The notes: generated by a model from the sequence alone, not told the origin. Shown: positions 24,554 through 36,871, counted from the stretch's first letter. The stretch: DNA of 64,000 nt from Thalassia testudinum (GCA_037157565.1 JAZHRO010000024.1:8252501-8316500); one strand, 5' to 3'. A program made the numbers and translations.

Positions 24554-27171
24554 TGTAACGAATGCACGCTTCAGACATTTTTTAAGACGTCTGACCAGAC
24601 GTCTGGGAATCGGTTATTGTTGGCACGCACGATTCGTCTGCGCGCCTGAGCGCGCAAACCTGCGAAAATTCCATCTCTCTCTTTTTCCCTCTCCCTCCTG
24701 CGCCCTCTGTCGCGCACTCTCTCTCCTCCTCGCGCGGCCTTAAAAGGCCACGCCCTCCCCCTCACTCCCGTCACCTCCGCCCCCTTCCTCTTCTCCTTCC
24801 AATCAGTGCGCGAGAGCGAGCGCGAGTGAGTAGCGGCGGTGACAGCCGCGGCGGGTGCGGGAGGAGGTGCTGCGCAGGGGAGGAGGCGTCGGCCGTGAGG
24901 GCTCGAGCCTGCCGGGGCAGCGGGAGCCGGCCGGCGGGGGGGCGCAGCGGGCGCGGAGCGACACGGGAAGACTGCTGCAGCTTGAGCAGCAGGCGGACGA
25001 GACGCGGCGCGGCCGGGCATCGCGAGCGGAGGGCAAGTTGCACCCCGGTTCTGGAAACTTTTCCAGAATCAGACGTCTGGGCTGATAGCCAGACGACGGG
25101 CACGACATCTGGAAGACTGTCCCGATGTCTAAAAGGTGAATTATTTCCGTCTTCTTCCTTTCCTTCGACTGACCGTACTAAGAGAGAGAGATGGGTACGC
25201 GCAGGTTCTGAGATTCGCATCCAACGCGAATCAGACGTCTGGCTGAAGTGCCAGAAGAATGAAGAGACTTACAGACACGCAGAGCTAGGCCAGACGCCCC
25301 CGCAGGCTTCTGGACGTCTGAGAGACCACGCAGAGCAAGGTAACCCCTGATCCACTTTTTAAGACGTCTGGAAAAAGTTCCAGACGTCTGATTTTGCACT
25401 GTTTCGTCGTTTTCGACCCGTTTAGGGGCCGTTCGGGTTCCGTTTTCCGCGTTTCGAGTTGCGTTCCTTTCGGAATTACATCCTCTACCCGTCTACAGTA
25501 GCTGTATACTATTTTGAGAAATTCCTTGTGTTTGATCCTTGTGATAGGACCCCATTCCGTTACAGTTTCGGGGGTTGCGGAGGCACGCGAGATTCCCGAC
25601 CACGCCCCCAGTTCGCCTGTTGTAACCGGTAGAGTGGCTTTAAGTATAATATGTTAAATTATGAAATCATAAATAGAACCTAGGGCATTGCATGAATCCT
25701 AGGAATGAGAAATTGATTGAATGGTAAATCCTAGGGTGTTGCATGAATCCTAGGGCTGGAAAACTAGATTTTATGATAGATCCTAGGATATGGCATGAAT
25801 CCTAGGACGGGAAAACTAGTGGAATGTATGAATACTGCAGTCTTGAAAAATGTGGAAAGGAAATAATAGCTTCCTGTAAATTCTTTTAAACAGCTGCCTG
25901 TTATGAATAAATGAACATGAGTAAGAATATGGAATGTATGAACGTGAAACTGGAAAGGTGAAACCAGAATGCGTTGAGTTAAAGAGCTGGAACCCTACGG
26001 GGAATTAGAAGTAGAACTCCTGGAAAGTGAATGGAATAGAATTGGGGAAGTGAGCTGGCCCTTGAGTACCGAGTACCAAGGAGAGCGACTGTCCCCCTGT
26101 TTAGTGCAGAGCGGAGCTAGCCGCCCCAGGGACCCGGGGTTAGGACTGGCCACTCTGTACCGACTTGCTGGCCCTCGTGTACGTAGTACCGAGGAGAGCT
26201 ACTAGTGTAGGGAGGTACTAGCTACCGCATGGGCCCCGGGGTTCTGCTAGCCTCCTACACCGACTTGTCAGGCCCACTGGGGCAAACCAGGGTAGTCAGG
26301 CGAGGGTGCGTGGACTGTGGAGGGGCAAGGCCCCTGTTTGGTTACTGTGAAGGGGTTGGACCCCTGTTACTGAGAGGGCTCTACCTTGTACTGGTTCCGT
26401 GCTATGCTTTGGGCGCACCCGTTAACGGAAACGACTAACCGCGTGCCAATGCGGGTTAGCTACCTGTGCGTTTATCGCACGTGCCGTAGTCACCGTTACG
26501 CCTGTTTGTGACCTTGGGGTGGTTGACTGAAAGTAAGATCACCACAGGGGACTCTCCCGGCCAGGAGAGCACCACGTGCTACTTCTACTGTTCGGAAAAG
26601 ACTGCAATCAAGATCGTTCCCACGAGGAATATTCGAGATCAAGTGAAGGATCTGAGAAATAGATAATTGTGAAACAATAGAGAGACGTAAATAAAGGAAG
26701 AAAGAAAATTAAAACAGCTACTGTACACTTTACTATTTCTTTAGTTTAGCTGCCACTCTACTCAGCGTTTTGCTGACGTGTTACACTCGTTACCTTTCAG
26801 GACCAGGTGTTGAGCAGCCAGGGTCAGCGGCTGCAGAGGATGCTGGGCCGAGAAGGGTCCAGTAGAGTTACCACTGTTCTCTTGTACCTCTTTTTGGTTC
26901 CACTGTAGTGAGTAGTTCTTGTTTCCGCTGTACTTTTCTTTACCTGCTGTTCATATTATGTTATGAATGTTGTTCTACTGTTGTGGTGGTACATACTGTA
27001 GTGGTTTATTTCCTTACTGCTGTATTTTCTTACTGTTAGTTATATTCATGTTGAATGTGGTTTATTTTACTGCACTTTTGGTTACTTCCTCATTGGACGA
27101 CCAGGTCTTGGGATTAGTCGAGTCGGTCCGATTCTCGTGTCTCATAGGGACTCGGGAATCAGGTCGTTACA
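24554..27171 (+). repeat. 5' LTR of the Ty3 element (2618 bp)
   Basis: Begins TGTAACGAATGC and ends GGTCGTTACA next to the primer-binding site. It is 57 bp shorter than the 3' LTR. The main gaps are about 40 bp in the palindrome block near its start and about 36 bp near 25280. TTAAAAGGCC at 24739-24748 is a TATA-like element at the place expected for a promoter. The paired-palindrome hairpin is at 25362-25389. Confidence 0.93.
25362..25389 (+). repeat. Paired-palindrome hairpin, 5' LTR
   Basis: Twelve-base arms AGACGTCTGGAA and TTCCAGACGTCT around the loop AAAG. If transcription starts shortly after the TTAAAA box at 24739, this hairpin lies about 600 nt into the RNA leader. Confidence 0.8.
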
Positions 27172-27174
27172 AGA

Positions 27175-27186
27175 TGGTATCAGAGC
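27175..27186 (+). other. Primer-binding site (initiator tRNA-Met)
   Basis: TGGTATCAGAGC, 3 bases after the 5' LTR. This is the complement of the 3' end of plant initiator tRNA-Met, where minus-strand DNA synthesis is primed. Confidence 0.9.
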
Positions 27187-27353
27187 AAGGTCGTCCCGAG
27201 AAGTGAATCAACTGACTGGAAAATAACCAATTCACATGTCTATAACTAGAGTAGCCACCACAACATACCTTTTGACATGAGTTCTCTGACGTTTCCGTTC
27301 GGTATCGTTCCATAGTGACGTGTTCCGTTTTGTTTCGCATCTCCTTGCAGGAG

Positions 27354-28560
27354 ATGCCTCGTCGTGGGACCAGTGAGGCGGGCCGCGGGTGCGGCCGAGG
27401 ACGAGGTCGACGAGGTGGGCGTGCCGTTGCCGACACCCCAGTGGATCAACCACTACCCACCGCCCCGAGTACCTCACCCTAGGGCTGTGGAGGGGGAGTC
27501 CTCTATGGGACCACTTGACGGACGTGGCGCTGGACACGGGGGAGGGGATGGGCCGCCGCTACCCCCACCTTCCTCCGATGCTTCTGTGCACGAGGCACCG
27601 TTGCCTGGGGGTGGACCAGCATCCCCATTGCAGCGCCACTCCGAGCTCTTCGGGCAATTTCGGAAGCTGAAGCCCCCCCTCCTTCAAGGGGGATGAGGAC
27701 CCGACCGAGGCAGAGGACTGGATCGAGCAACTGGAGAAGATTTTCGACACCCTTCTCCCCCCAGTGGAGTGTCGCGTGGCCTTTGCCACGTACCAGCTGG
27801 AGAGTGCGGCACACAGGTGGTGGAGGGCGGTCCGGGGACAGGAGAGGGACGAGCCGACCTGGGATCGGTTCATCGCCCTCTTCTGCGAGCAGTACTTTCC
27901 CCAGACGTGGCAGAACCAGAGGAGGTGGGAGTTCCACACTCTCCGCCAAGGGACGATGACTGTGAGCGCATACCGCACGCATTTCTTGGAGCTATCCCGC
28001 TTTGCAGCAACAGCGGTAGCTACTGAGGAGGAGCACCTTTGGAGGTTCACCGAGGGGCTCCGACCTGCGATTCGGGGGTATGTCAAACCCTGAAGCTGCC
28101 TACGTTTTCGAGAGTGGTAGAGGCAGCTATGACTTACGAGGAGACCAACCCGTCCGCGCGAGACACTGACGGCGGGCGGAAGAGGCCCTTCCAACCAGAC
28201 TTTTCACAGGGCCGGCGAGAGAGGAGACACGTGGAGTCCGCAGGAGAGCCGTCACGTTTTACAGGGCCATCAGTGGCCTTTGGGGGCCCTCGACAGGGGC
28301 CAGTCGCCAGCACCGGCCCCCGCCCAGTCGACAACAGGGACCCACTGAGGGCGGGAGTCGGGATCCCCTCTATTACCAGTGTGGCCAACTGGGCCATATC
28401 AAGAGGGACTGCCCGTCTAGGGCAGGAGGTCAGCAAATACTTCCCGCGCAGAGCACTGGAGGACGCGCAGGAGGCCGCGGTTACCAGGCGCGAGGAGGAG
28501 GACAGCAGCCACGAGGAGGGTACCGGCCAGCACCTACCCGTCCGACGCAGAGTGTGGATG
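27354..28560 (+). pseudogene. Ty3 gag remnant
   Basis: ATG 27354 opens an Arg/Gly-rich leader that ends in a TAG near 27483. The capsid part is recognisable from about 27655 to 28090, with a typical W-IEQLEKIF...AHRWW...YFP retrotransposon gag pattern. A seven-C run at 27673-27679 shifts the frame by one base. A second shift lies near 28088-28093 and a third between about 28240 and 28330. The CCHC zinc knuckle (about 28368-28412) reads YYQCGQLGHIKRDC, so its first cysteine is a tyrosine. The protein would have packaged element RNA in virus-like particles; this copy cannot make it. Confidence 0.85.
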
Positions 28561-29198
28561 GTTCGTCCGCACCTAGAGCTGAAGGGCGTATCAACGCCAT
28601 GACACACAGGGACACCAGAGCTTCGGGATCGGTGGTAGCAGGTATGCTTTCAGTTTCCGGCAGACTCATTTACACGCTTTTCGATTCCGACGCTACGCAC
28701 TCATTTGTCGCAGCCAGTTTCGCAGTTAGTTTGGGCCAGGATTATACGCTGTTAGAGAATCCGTTTGTAATCAGAGGTCCGAGTGGTCAGCTGTTTGTAG
28801 CTGAGGAGGTGTATACAGATTGCGAGGTCAGCGTCGGGGGACATAGCCTGCCAGCTGACCTGATTATGATACAGATGGAGGACTTCGGAGTGATTTTGGT
28901 GATGGACTGGCTGTCCGCTTAGCACGCCTTAGTGGACTGTTTTGAGAGGAAGATTGTCTTCTCCATGCCGGAGTTGCCTTCTTTCGAGTTTCACGGACAG
29001 CCAGTGGACGGAGGTTTCAAGTGCATTTCGGCACTTCAGGCGGTGAGGCTTTTGAGCCTGGGGTGTAAGGGTTTCCTAGCTTGTGTAGTGGCAGAGCCCA
29101 GCCCTGTGGCAGACTTCCAGAGCATCCCGGTGGTCAGAGAGTACCCTGATGTGTTTCCAGACGAGTTACCAGGACTACCGCCCGAGCGTGAGATCTAG
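28561..29198 (+). pseudogene. Ty3 aspartic protease remnant
   Basis: The active-site loop reads LFDSDATHSF at about 28677-28706, where the family needs D-S/T-G, so the catalytic glycine is replaced (GAC 28689-28691). The C-terminal part (VILVMDWLS) is followed by an in-frame TAG at 28920-28922. A second in-frame TAG lies at 29196-29198, at the junction with reverse transcriptase. The frame is shared with the zinc knuckle upstream, consistent with a single gag-pol frame originally. Confidence 0.85.
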
Positions 29199-30680
29199 TT
29201 TGAGATCTCACTAGTACCAGGGACCAGCCCCATCTCCACTGCGCCATACAGGATGGCACCGCTTGACCTACGAGAGCTCAAGTCTCAGTTGCAGGACCTT
29301 TTGGAGAAAGGTTTCGTGAGGCCTAGTGCGTCTCCCTGGGGAGCCCCGGTACTGTTTGTGAAGAAGAAGGATGGGATCTTATGCCTTTGTGTGGACTACT
29401 GACAACTGAATAGGGTCACCATCAAGAACAGATATCCGCTGCCGAGGACCGACGACTTATTTAACCAGTTGCGGGGTGCCACGGTGTTTTCCAAGATTGA
29501 CTTGAGGTCGGGATACCACCAGTTGAGGATCAGGGAGACCGACGTCTCCAAGACAGCTTTCCGCACCCGGTACGGACACTACGAGTTTTTGGTCATGCCG
29601 TTTGGGCTGACCAATGCCCCCGCTGCTTTCATGGATCTGATGAACTGGGTGTTTAGACCTTACTTGGACCAGTTCGTGGTGGTTTTCATAGATGATGTAC
29701 TCGTCTATTCTAGAGATCGGACGCAGCACGGACAGCACTTGCGGATGGTTCTGGACACTTTGAGACGACGCAGGTTGTACGCCAAACACAGCAAGTGCAA
29801 GTTCTGGTTGAGGGAGGTGACCTTCCTAGGTTATGTGATCTCTGGAGACGGCTTGGCGGTGGACCCAGCCAAGGTTGAGGCAGTACTCAGGTGGGAGAGA
29901 CCGCGTTCAATCACTGAGATTCGAAGTTTCCTGGGACTGGCAGGCTACTACAGACGTTTCATCAGAGGTTTTTCACAGATTGCGCGTCCTATGACACAGT
30001 TGACCCGGAAGGACGTGCCTTTCGCTTGGACAGACGCCTGTGAGGCGTGTTCTCTGGAGCTGAAGGAGAGGTTGACCTCGGCTCCCGTGCTCACCATCCC
30101 TGACAGTAGTGGCGGGCTCGTTGTGTACACGGACGCCTCCTTGCAGGGGTTAGGAGGTGTGCTCATGCAGAGGGGTCACGTTGTCGCTTACGCTTCTCGG
30201 CAACTGAAGCCCCATGAGCATACCTACCCTACCCACGACCTAGAGTTGGCAGCTGTTGTCTTCGCGCTGAAGACCTGGAGGCACTACTTGTACGGTGAGG
30301 CCTTCGAGATTTTCACAGATCACAAGAGCCTCAGATACCTTTTTGATCAGAAGGAGCTCAACATGAGACAGAGACGTTAGTTGGAGCTCCTGAAGACTGC
30401 AGCATCTCCTACCACCCGGGAAAGGCCAATGTGGTGGCTGACGCCTTGAGCCGTAAGGCGCCCGCACACTTGGCCAGGTTACAGTTACAGAGTTGGAGCC
30501 TTTTGGAGGAGGTGGGCAGTTGGCGACCCCTGGAGTTACGGGGGCACTGTGGGGCAGTGACGGTGACACGACAGACCAAGCCAGAGCTGATAGACTGCAT
30601 CATCACAGGACAGATGACCGATCCGTACTTGCAGTCCTTGCGCGACAGAGTACTGTCGGGAGACCCGGGGGACTTCTCTT
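29199..30680 (+). pseudogene. Ty3 reverse transcriptase and RNase H remnant
   Basis: RT motifs are visible in order: KKKDG and CVDY (about 29361-29399), [12 protein letters not shown] (about 29490), [12 protein letters not shown] (about 29590) and the catalytic FIDD at 29685-29696. RNase H follows with VYTDAS near 30124 and [12 protein letters not shown] near 30240. In-frame stops are TGA 29400-29402 and TAG 30378-30380. A deletion-type frameshift lies at about 30390, after which the frame continues with the conserved SYHPGKANVVADALSR linker. The longest intact piece is 303 codons (29469-30380). Confidence 0.92.
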
Positions 30681-30688
30681 TCACAGAC

Positions 30689-32044
30689 TAGGTGCTGCAC
30701 CTGAGGGGACGGTTGTGCGTTCCCAGAGACGAGGAGCTGTTGAGAGAGCTCCTGACTGAGGCATACGGTTCCAGGTTCACCATACATCCCGGAAACACGA
30801 AGATGTACCACAACTTGAGACGCGAGTTTTGGTGGAGGGGGATGAAGCGGGATGTGGGTGAATTCGTACAGTAGTGCTTAGTGTGCCAGCAGGTGAAAGC
30901 CGAGCATCAAAGGCCTGCAGGGCTGCTACATCCGCTTCCAGTGCCAGAGTGGAAGTGGGAGAGCATCACCATAGACTTGGTGGTGGGCTTACCTATTACC
31001 CAGCGAGGACACGACGTTGTCTGGGTAATTGTGGATAGACTGACGAAGACGGCACGTTTCCTGCCGATCCGAGTCACTTTGGGACCAGCACAGTTGGCAG
31101 AGAGGTATATCCGTGATGTGGTACGACTACACAGAGTTCCACGGGAGATCGTGTCCGACCGGGATACCCGCTTTACGTCCCAGATTTGGGCTGAGTTTCA
31201 GCAGGCCTTGGGGACGCGGTTGAGGTTTAGTACGGCTTACCACCCCCAGACGGACGGACAGTCTGAGCGCACGATACAAACACTTGAGGACCTTTTGCAT
31301 GCCTGTGTACTAGACTGGAGGGGCTCTTGGGAGGAGCACCTGCCCCTGGCGGAGTTTGCATACAACAACAGTTATCACTCGAGTATCGGCATAGCTCCCT
31401 ACGAGGCTCTGTACGGACGGAGGTGTACGTCACCCTTGAGTTGAGTTGAGGTGGGGACCAAGTGGGAGGTTGGCCCCAGGTTAATCCGGCAGAGTCAGGA
31501 GGTGGTCGAGCAGATCCACAAGCGACTCTGCACTGTCAGGAGCAGACAGAAGAGCTACGCGGATCGGAGACGCAGAGAGGTGCAGTTTGAGGTTGGGGAC
31601 CACGTCTTTCTTCGTGTTTCGCCCATGAAGGGCCTGCAGCGGTTTGGGGTGAGAGGGAAGCTCGTGCCGAGGTTTATGGGGCCCTTTGAGGTCCTGGAGC
31701 GGGTTGGACCCATTGCTTACAGGCTTGCCCTCCCTCCCCAGCTTTCTAATGTGCACGACGTGTTCCACGTGTCCAACCTCAGAAAGTACGTAGCCGATCC
31801 CAGTCACGTACTGAGTCACGAGAGCGTCGAGGTGGGCGACAACCTGACCTACCCCGAGCGGCCAGTGCAGATTCTAGACCGTGCCATCCGCAGTTTGAGA
31901 CGAAAGCAAGTACCCCTGGTAAAGGTTTTGTGGAGGAGCCAGCGGTACGAGGAGGCTACCTGGGAGCCTGAGGCGGCAATGCGGGAGCGGTACCCGGAAC
32001 TCTTCGCGGGTACGTCTTTTCGGACCGGCTTCGGTCCTCTTTGA
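30689..32044 (+). pseudogene. Ty3 integrase with chromodomain-like tail, remnant
   Basis: The HHCC zinc-binding region is at 30770-30900 (H-x9-H, CLVC), interrupted by TAG 30872-30874. The DDE core follows, with D in TIDLVVGLP (about 30970), D in VSDRDTRF (about 31155) and E in DGQSERTIQTLE (about 31265). TAG 30689-30691 and TGA 31442-31444 also break the frame. The C-terminus has GPFEVLERVG and HDVFHVSNLRKY, then VPLVKVLWR...EEATWEPE (about 31910-31970), the chromodomain-like segment of Tekay/Del chromoviruses that targets integration to heterochromatin. The normal end is TGA 32042-32044. Confidence 0.92.
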
Positions 32045-32127
32045 GTTTGTTATGGCATTTATGACGTTTTCCCACACCCTAGTTAGAGCAAGTTTCAGGG
32101 ACGAAACTTCCTTTGAGTTTGTTATAT

Positions 32128-34802
32128 TGTAACGAACGCACGCTTCAGACATCTTTTAAGACGTCTGGGAAGTGGCCCAGACGTCTGACCAGACGTCTGG
32201 AACCACTTCCAGACGTTTGGGAATCGATTATTGTTGGCACGCGCGATTCGTCTGCGCGCCTGGGCGCGCAGACCTGCGAAAATTCCCTCTCTCTTTTTCC
32301 CTCTCCCTCCTGCGCCCTCTGTCGCGCTCTCTCTCTCCTCCTCACGCAGCCTTAAAAGGCCACGCCCTCCCCCTCACTCTCGTCACCTCCGCCCCCTTCC
32401 TTTTCTCCTTCCAGTCGGTGCGCGAGAGCGAGCACGAGTGAGCGGCGGCGGCGATAGCCGCGGCGGGTGCAGGAGGAGGTGCTGCGCGGGGGAGGAGGCG
32501 TCGGCCGTGAGGGCTCGAGCCTGCCGGGGCAGCGGGAGCCGGCCGGCGGGGGACGCAGTGGGCGCGGAGTGACGCGAGAGGACTGCTGCAGCTCGAGCAG
32601 CGGGCGGACGAGACGCGGCGCGGCCGGGCGTCGCGAGCGGAGGGCGAGTTGCGCCCCTGTTCTGGAAAATTTTTCAGAATCAGACGTCTGGGCTGATAGC
32701 TAGATGACGGGCACGACGTCTAGAAGACTGTCCTGACGTTTGAAAGGTGAGTTATTTCTGTCTTCTTCCTTTCCTTCGACTGACCGTACTAAGAGAGAGA
32801 GATGGGTACGCGCAGATTCTGAGATTCGCATCCAACGCGAATCAGACGTCTGGCTGAAGTGCCAGACGACTGGAGAGACTTACAGACATCCGGAGTGACC
32901 ATCGGACGTCTGGGAACTAGGCCAGATGCCCCCGCAGGCTTCTGGACGTCTGAGAGACCATGCAGAGCAAGGTAACCCCTGATCCACTTTTTAAGACGTC
33001 TGGAATAAGTTCCAGACGTCTGATTTTGCACTGTTTCATCGTTTTCGACCCATTTAGGGCCAGTTCGGGTTCCGTTTTCCGCATTTCGAGTTGCGTTCTT
33101 TTCGGAATTACATCCTCTACCCGTCTACAGTAGCTGCATACTGTTTTAAGAAATTCCTTGTGTTTGATCCTTGTGATAGGATCCCATTCCGTTGCAGTCT
33201 CGGGGGTTGCGGAGGCACGTGGGATTCCCGACCACACCCCCAGTTCGCCTGTTGTAACCGGTAGAGTGGCTTTAAGTATAATCTGTTAAATTATGAAACA
33301 ATAAATAGAACCTAGGACATTGCATGAATCATAGGAATGAGAAATAGATTGAATGGTAGATCCTAGGGTGTTGCATGAATCCTAGGGCTGGAAAACTAGA
33401 TTGTATGATAGATCCTAGGATATGGCATGAATCCTAGGAAGGGAAACTAGTGGAATGTATGAATACTGCAGTCTTGGAAAATGTGGAAAGGAAATAATAG
33501 CTGCCTGTAAATTCGTTTAAACAGCTGCCTGTTATGAATAAATGAACATGAGTAAGAATATGGAATGTATGAACGTGAAACTGGAAAGGTGAAACCGGAA
33601 TGCGCTGAGTTAAAGAGCTAGAACCCTACGGGGAATTAGGAGTAGAACTCCTGGAAAGTGAATGGAATAGAATTGGGGAAGTGAGCTGGCCCTTGAGTAC
33701 GGAGTACCAAGGAGAGCGACTGTCCCCTTGTTTAGTGCAGAGCGGAGCTAGCCACCCCAGGGATCCGGGGTTAGGACTGGCCACTCTGTACCGACTTGCT
33801 GGCCCTCGTGTACGTAGTACCGAGGAGAGCTACTAGTGTAGGGAGGTACTAGCTACCCCACGGGCCTCGGGGTTCTGCCAGCCTCCTACACCGACTTGTT
33901 AGGCCCACTGGGGCAAAGCAGGGTAGTCAGGCGAGGGTGCATAGACTGTGGAGGGGCAAGGCCCCTGTTTGGTTACTGTGGAGCGGTTGGACCCCTGTTA
34001 CTGAGAGGGCTCTGCCCTGTACTGGTTCCGTGCTGTGCTTTCGGCGCACCCGTTAACGGAAACAACTGACCGCGTGCCAGTGCGGGTTAGCTACCTGTGC
34101 GTTTATCGTGCGTGCCGTAGTCACCGTTACGCCTGTCCGTGACCTTGGGGTGGTTGATTGAGAGTAGGATCACCACGGGGGACTCTCCCGGCCAGGAGAG
34201 CATCACGTGCTACTTCTACTGTTCGGAAAAGACTGCAATCAAGATCGTTCCCACGAGGAACATTCGAGATCAAGTGAAGGATCTGAGAAATAGATAATTG
34301 TGAAACAATAGAGAGACGTAAATAAAGGAAGAAAGAAAATTAAAACAGCTACTGTACACTTTACTGTTTCTTTAGTTTAGCTGCCACGCTATTCAGCGTT
34401 TTGCTGACGTGTTACACTCGTTACCTTTTAGGACCAGGTGTTGAGCAGCCAGGGTCAGCGGCTGCAGAGGAAGCTGGGCCGAGTAAGGTCCAGTAGAGTT
34501 ACCACTGTTCTCTTGTACCTCTTTTTGGTTCCACTGTAGTGAGTAGTTCTTGTTTCCGCTGTACTTTTCTTTACCTGCTGTTCATATTATGTTATGAATG
34601 TTGTTCTACTGTTTTGATGGTACATACTGTAGTTGTTTATTTCCTTACTGCTATATTTTCTTACTGTTAGTTATATTCATGTTGAATGTGGTTTATTTTA
34701 CTGCTCTTTTGGTTACTTCCTCGTTGGACGACCAGGTATTGGGATTAGTCGAGTCGGTCCGATTCTCGTGTCTCATAGGGACTCGGGAATCGGGTCGTTA
34801 CA
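32128..34802 (+). repeat. 3' LTR of the Ty3 element (2675 bp)
   Basis: Begins TGTAACGAACGC and ends GGTCGTTACA. It carries more AGACGTCT palindromes than the 5' LTR, at 32145-32222 and 32690-33021. The paired-palindrome hairpin lies at 32994-33021 with loop TAAG. GC-rich open frames at 32145-32703 are in both strands and noncoding. Confidence 0.93.
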
Positions 34803-34875
34803 ATTGTTAACAAAATAACCTAAATTAAAAATAAGAAAATGAAAGGATTCAATCATCCACAAGGAATAAAAACAC
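34803..34875 (-). repeat. Right part of dispersed repeat copy 1
   Basis: 'taacaaaataacctaaatt' continues the repeat broken by the Ty3 element; the equivalent in copy 2 is 'caacaaaatttaactacac' near 49828. The right boundary is approximate. Confidence 0.45.
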
Positions 34876-36230
34876 ACAAGCCCTGCAACAAACATCAGCA
34901 TGCAAAACGAGACAACACCTTCGAAGGCCAACGCCAACCTCAGCCTCCGCACCTGCACTTCGACGGATTAGCCACAACCACCAAGGGACCTCCGCTGCTG
35001 CACTCCACAGCCATTAACACCAAGGGCCGACCTATGGCCAGGATCGAGTGACATCGGTGAGGGTCATGGCCGATGTTTCTCCTCCACTCGACGAGAGCTT
35101 CGCTGTTGTTGCTTTGACCGAGGGCTTGGTGGTCATGCTTCTCTAACCAAACGTGCTAAAGACTAGAGATCTTGGAATTGATAATGAGTATGTTTTATTC
35201 CATAATGTTTTGCTAAACTTGAATGTACGCTTTCTCTGTTATTTCAGTCCTATCACAAATGTTATATTGTCTGTGCTTCACTTCTTTAGTTATTTGATAT
35301 ATTTTATTGCTTAGGCAAGTAAAAGGTTGAGTTTAGTGTTATGTCTCCGTATCTAATATATATTCGCTTCTCGATGAATATATCGAAGAGCCGAGTTCGA
35401 GGAAGGATAACTATAACCGTGTGGAAATTTTTCATTAAACAAAGGAAATTGATACAAGGACGCACTCACATAAGAAAGAAATCTACGCCTCTAAACATCA
35501 ATTTCAATGTTGTAAAGTATCCTTGTCACGCAATAGATATGACAAAACATCGATGACATCATCAACGAACTGTGCTAACAGGTGAGAAATGATTGGGAGT
35601 AAGTCGATCAAGTATCCAATCGTGATGAGCACAGATTCGAAATGACTCCAAACATCAAGATAAATATCGATCTAGGTAAAAGTGGAGCGAAGATAGAGAA
35701 TCGACATCTAAGTCAAGCAAGATCACGAGAAGACTTCTACCACTGGAAGCTGCTCCCACAGCAGCAAAAACCCCCCCCCACCCTCCCCGTTGGATGCCAT
35801 CGCTATCAAATGGCCACGCACACCACAGCCATCACCCTAGCCAAACCTGGAGCTCCAACAGCCACATATTGGCCACTGGGCCTCCACCACGAGCGCCACA
35901 CCAACGGAGGAGCGGAGGTGGAGAAGGTCAACTCACGAAGAAATTTATTTGGGAGGAGGGAAGGAAGGTAGGCCGGAGTGGAAAGGTGGAATAGATGCGA
36001 AGGGAGGGGATGCTCCGGCCGACGCACCGATCGACTGAAGCCCCAACAACCGCTAGGGAGTTAGGTCTTGAGCGGAAGAAAAATGAATCTCGAGGGTGAA
36101 AAGTGAAATCAAATAAGCATATGACTTTTTTTCTTATCTTTTGTTTGGGAGACTTGGAGGAGGGTAGCGTGATTTTTTTTTTTTTTACTTTTGTTTTGCG
36201 TCGGCCAGTAATGATCGATTTTCTTTTTTT
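34876..36230. other. Intergenic, no gene recognised
   Basis: Short open frames on both strands (35642-36027) in a locally GC-rich stretch show no family motif. A nine-C run lies at 35770-35778. 36120-36230 has long T runs. Confidence 0.35.
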
Positions 36231-36712
36231 TTAAGCTCTCATATCTCCCTTTCTCGGATGGCCTAAATCTTTATTTATTTCTCTATAACATATATGAATA
36301 CTTTTATAGAATATAAATATTACAGTTATCATATATGTCATACAACAATATATATTGATTTTTATTATGTAAAAATTAGAATATGTTAGTTAAAAATCAA
36401 AATATAGTACCGTGTAACATGCATGATAAATGTAATATTTATGTTAAATAAAAAAATCAATTTTTTAATTTTGATTTACACTCCTCAATTTCTTTCTCTG
36501 GCAACTTAAATTTCTATTTATTTATCTATCTATAATATATATAAATGCTTTTATCTAACGTAATTAAATACCACACTCGTCATATTACGTACAAGTATAT
36601 TTTAATTTTTTTTTAATTTAAATTAAAATATGTTGGTTGATAATTAAAATATACTACTATATAATATATATGGTAAGTGTGATATTTACATTAGATAAAA
36701 AAGATCCTCTTT
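36231..36712. repeat. Tandem duplication of an AT-rich foldback unit
   Basis: Two diverged copies of about 230 bp, starting near 36235 and 36475. Each has a 'ctatttattt-tctat' block, then arms related to 'aatattacagttatcatata' and 'gataaatgtaatattta' that are roughly inverted to each other. The layout resembles two adjacent MITE-like foldbacks. Confidence 0.45.
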
Positions 36713-36812
36713 TTTATATTAGGATTTGAAAATGCACTACATTTATATGAAGTGTTTTTTCATTTATGATATATGATTTTTCATTAAGAAAATATTTTTT
36801 ATCTTAAACTTT

Positions 36813-36820
<8 letters not shown>

Positions 36821-36871
<51 letters not shown>
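36821..36871. repeat. (TA)n microsatellite
   Basis: About 25 uninterrupted TA dinucleotides. Confidence 0.95.

Larger units (their letters stand above)
24554..34802 (+). mobile_element. Full-length, inactivated Ty3 retrotransposon (Tekay/Del-like chromovirus)
   Basis: It has two direct LTRs (24554-27171 and 32128-34802), a primer-binding site matching initiator tRNA-Met, and gag, protease, reverse transcriptase, RNase H and integrase remains in Ty3 order, ending in a chromodomain-like tail. The flanking 5 bases are GTTGT on the left and ATTGT on the right, an imperfect TSD. The paralogous repeat at about 49.8 kb shows the target DNA without the element. At least seven in-frame stops and several frameshifts abolish coding capacity. 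No clear polypurine tract precedes the 3' LTR. Confidence 0.93.

Noticed and set aside
24288..24743. A 151-codon frame crossing 24554
   Set aside because: It spans the junction between dispersed repeat and LTR, so it is a chance fusion.
24571..25350. 150-174 codon frames in the 5' LTR
   Set aside because: They fall in LTR U3/leader sequence; Arg/Ala/Pro-rich composition reflects GC content, and the equivalent frames are broken in the 3' LTR.
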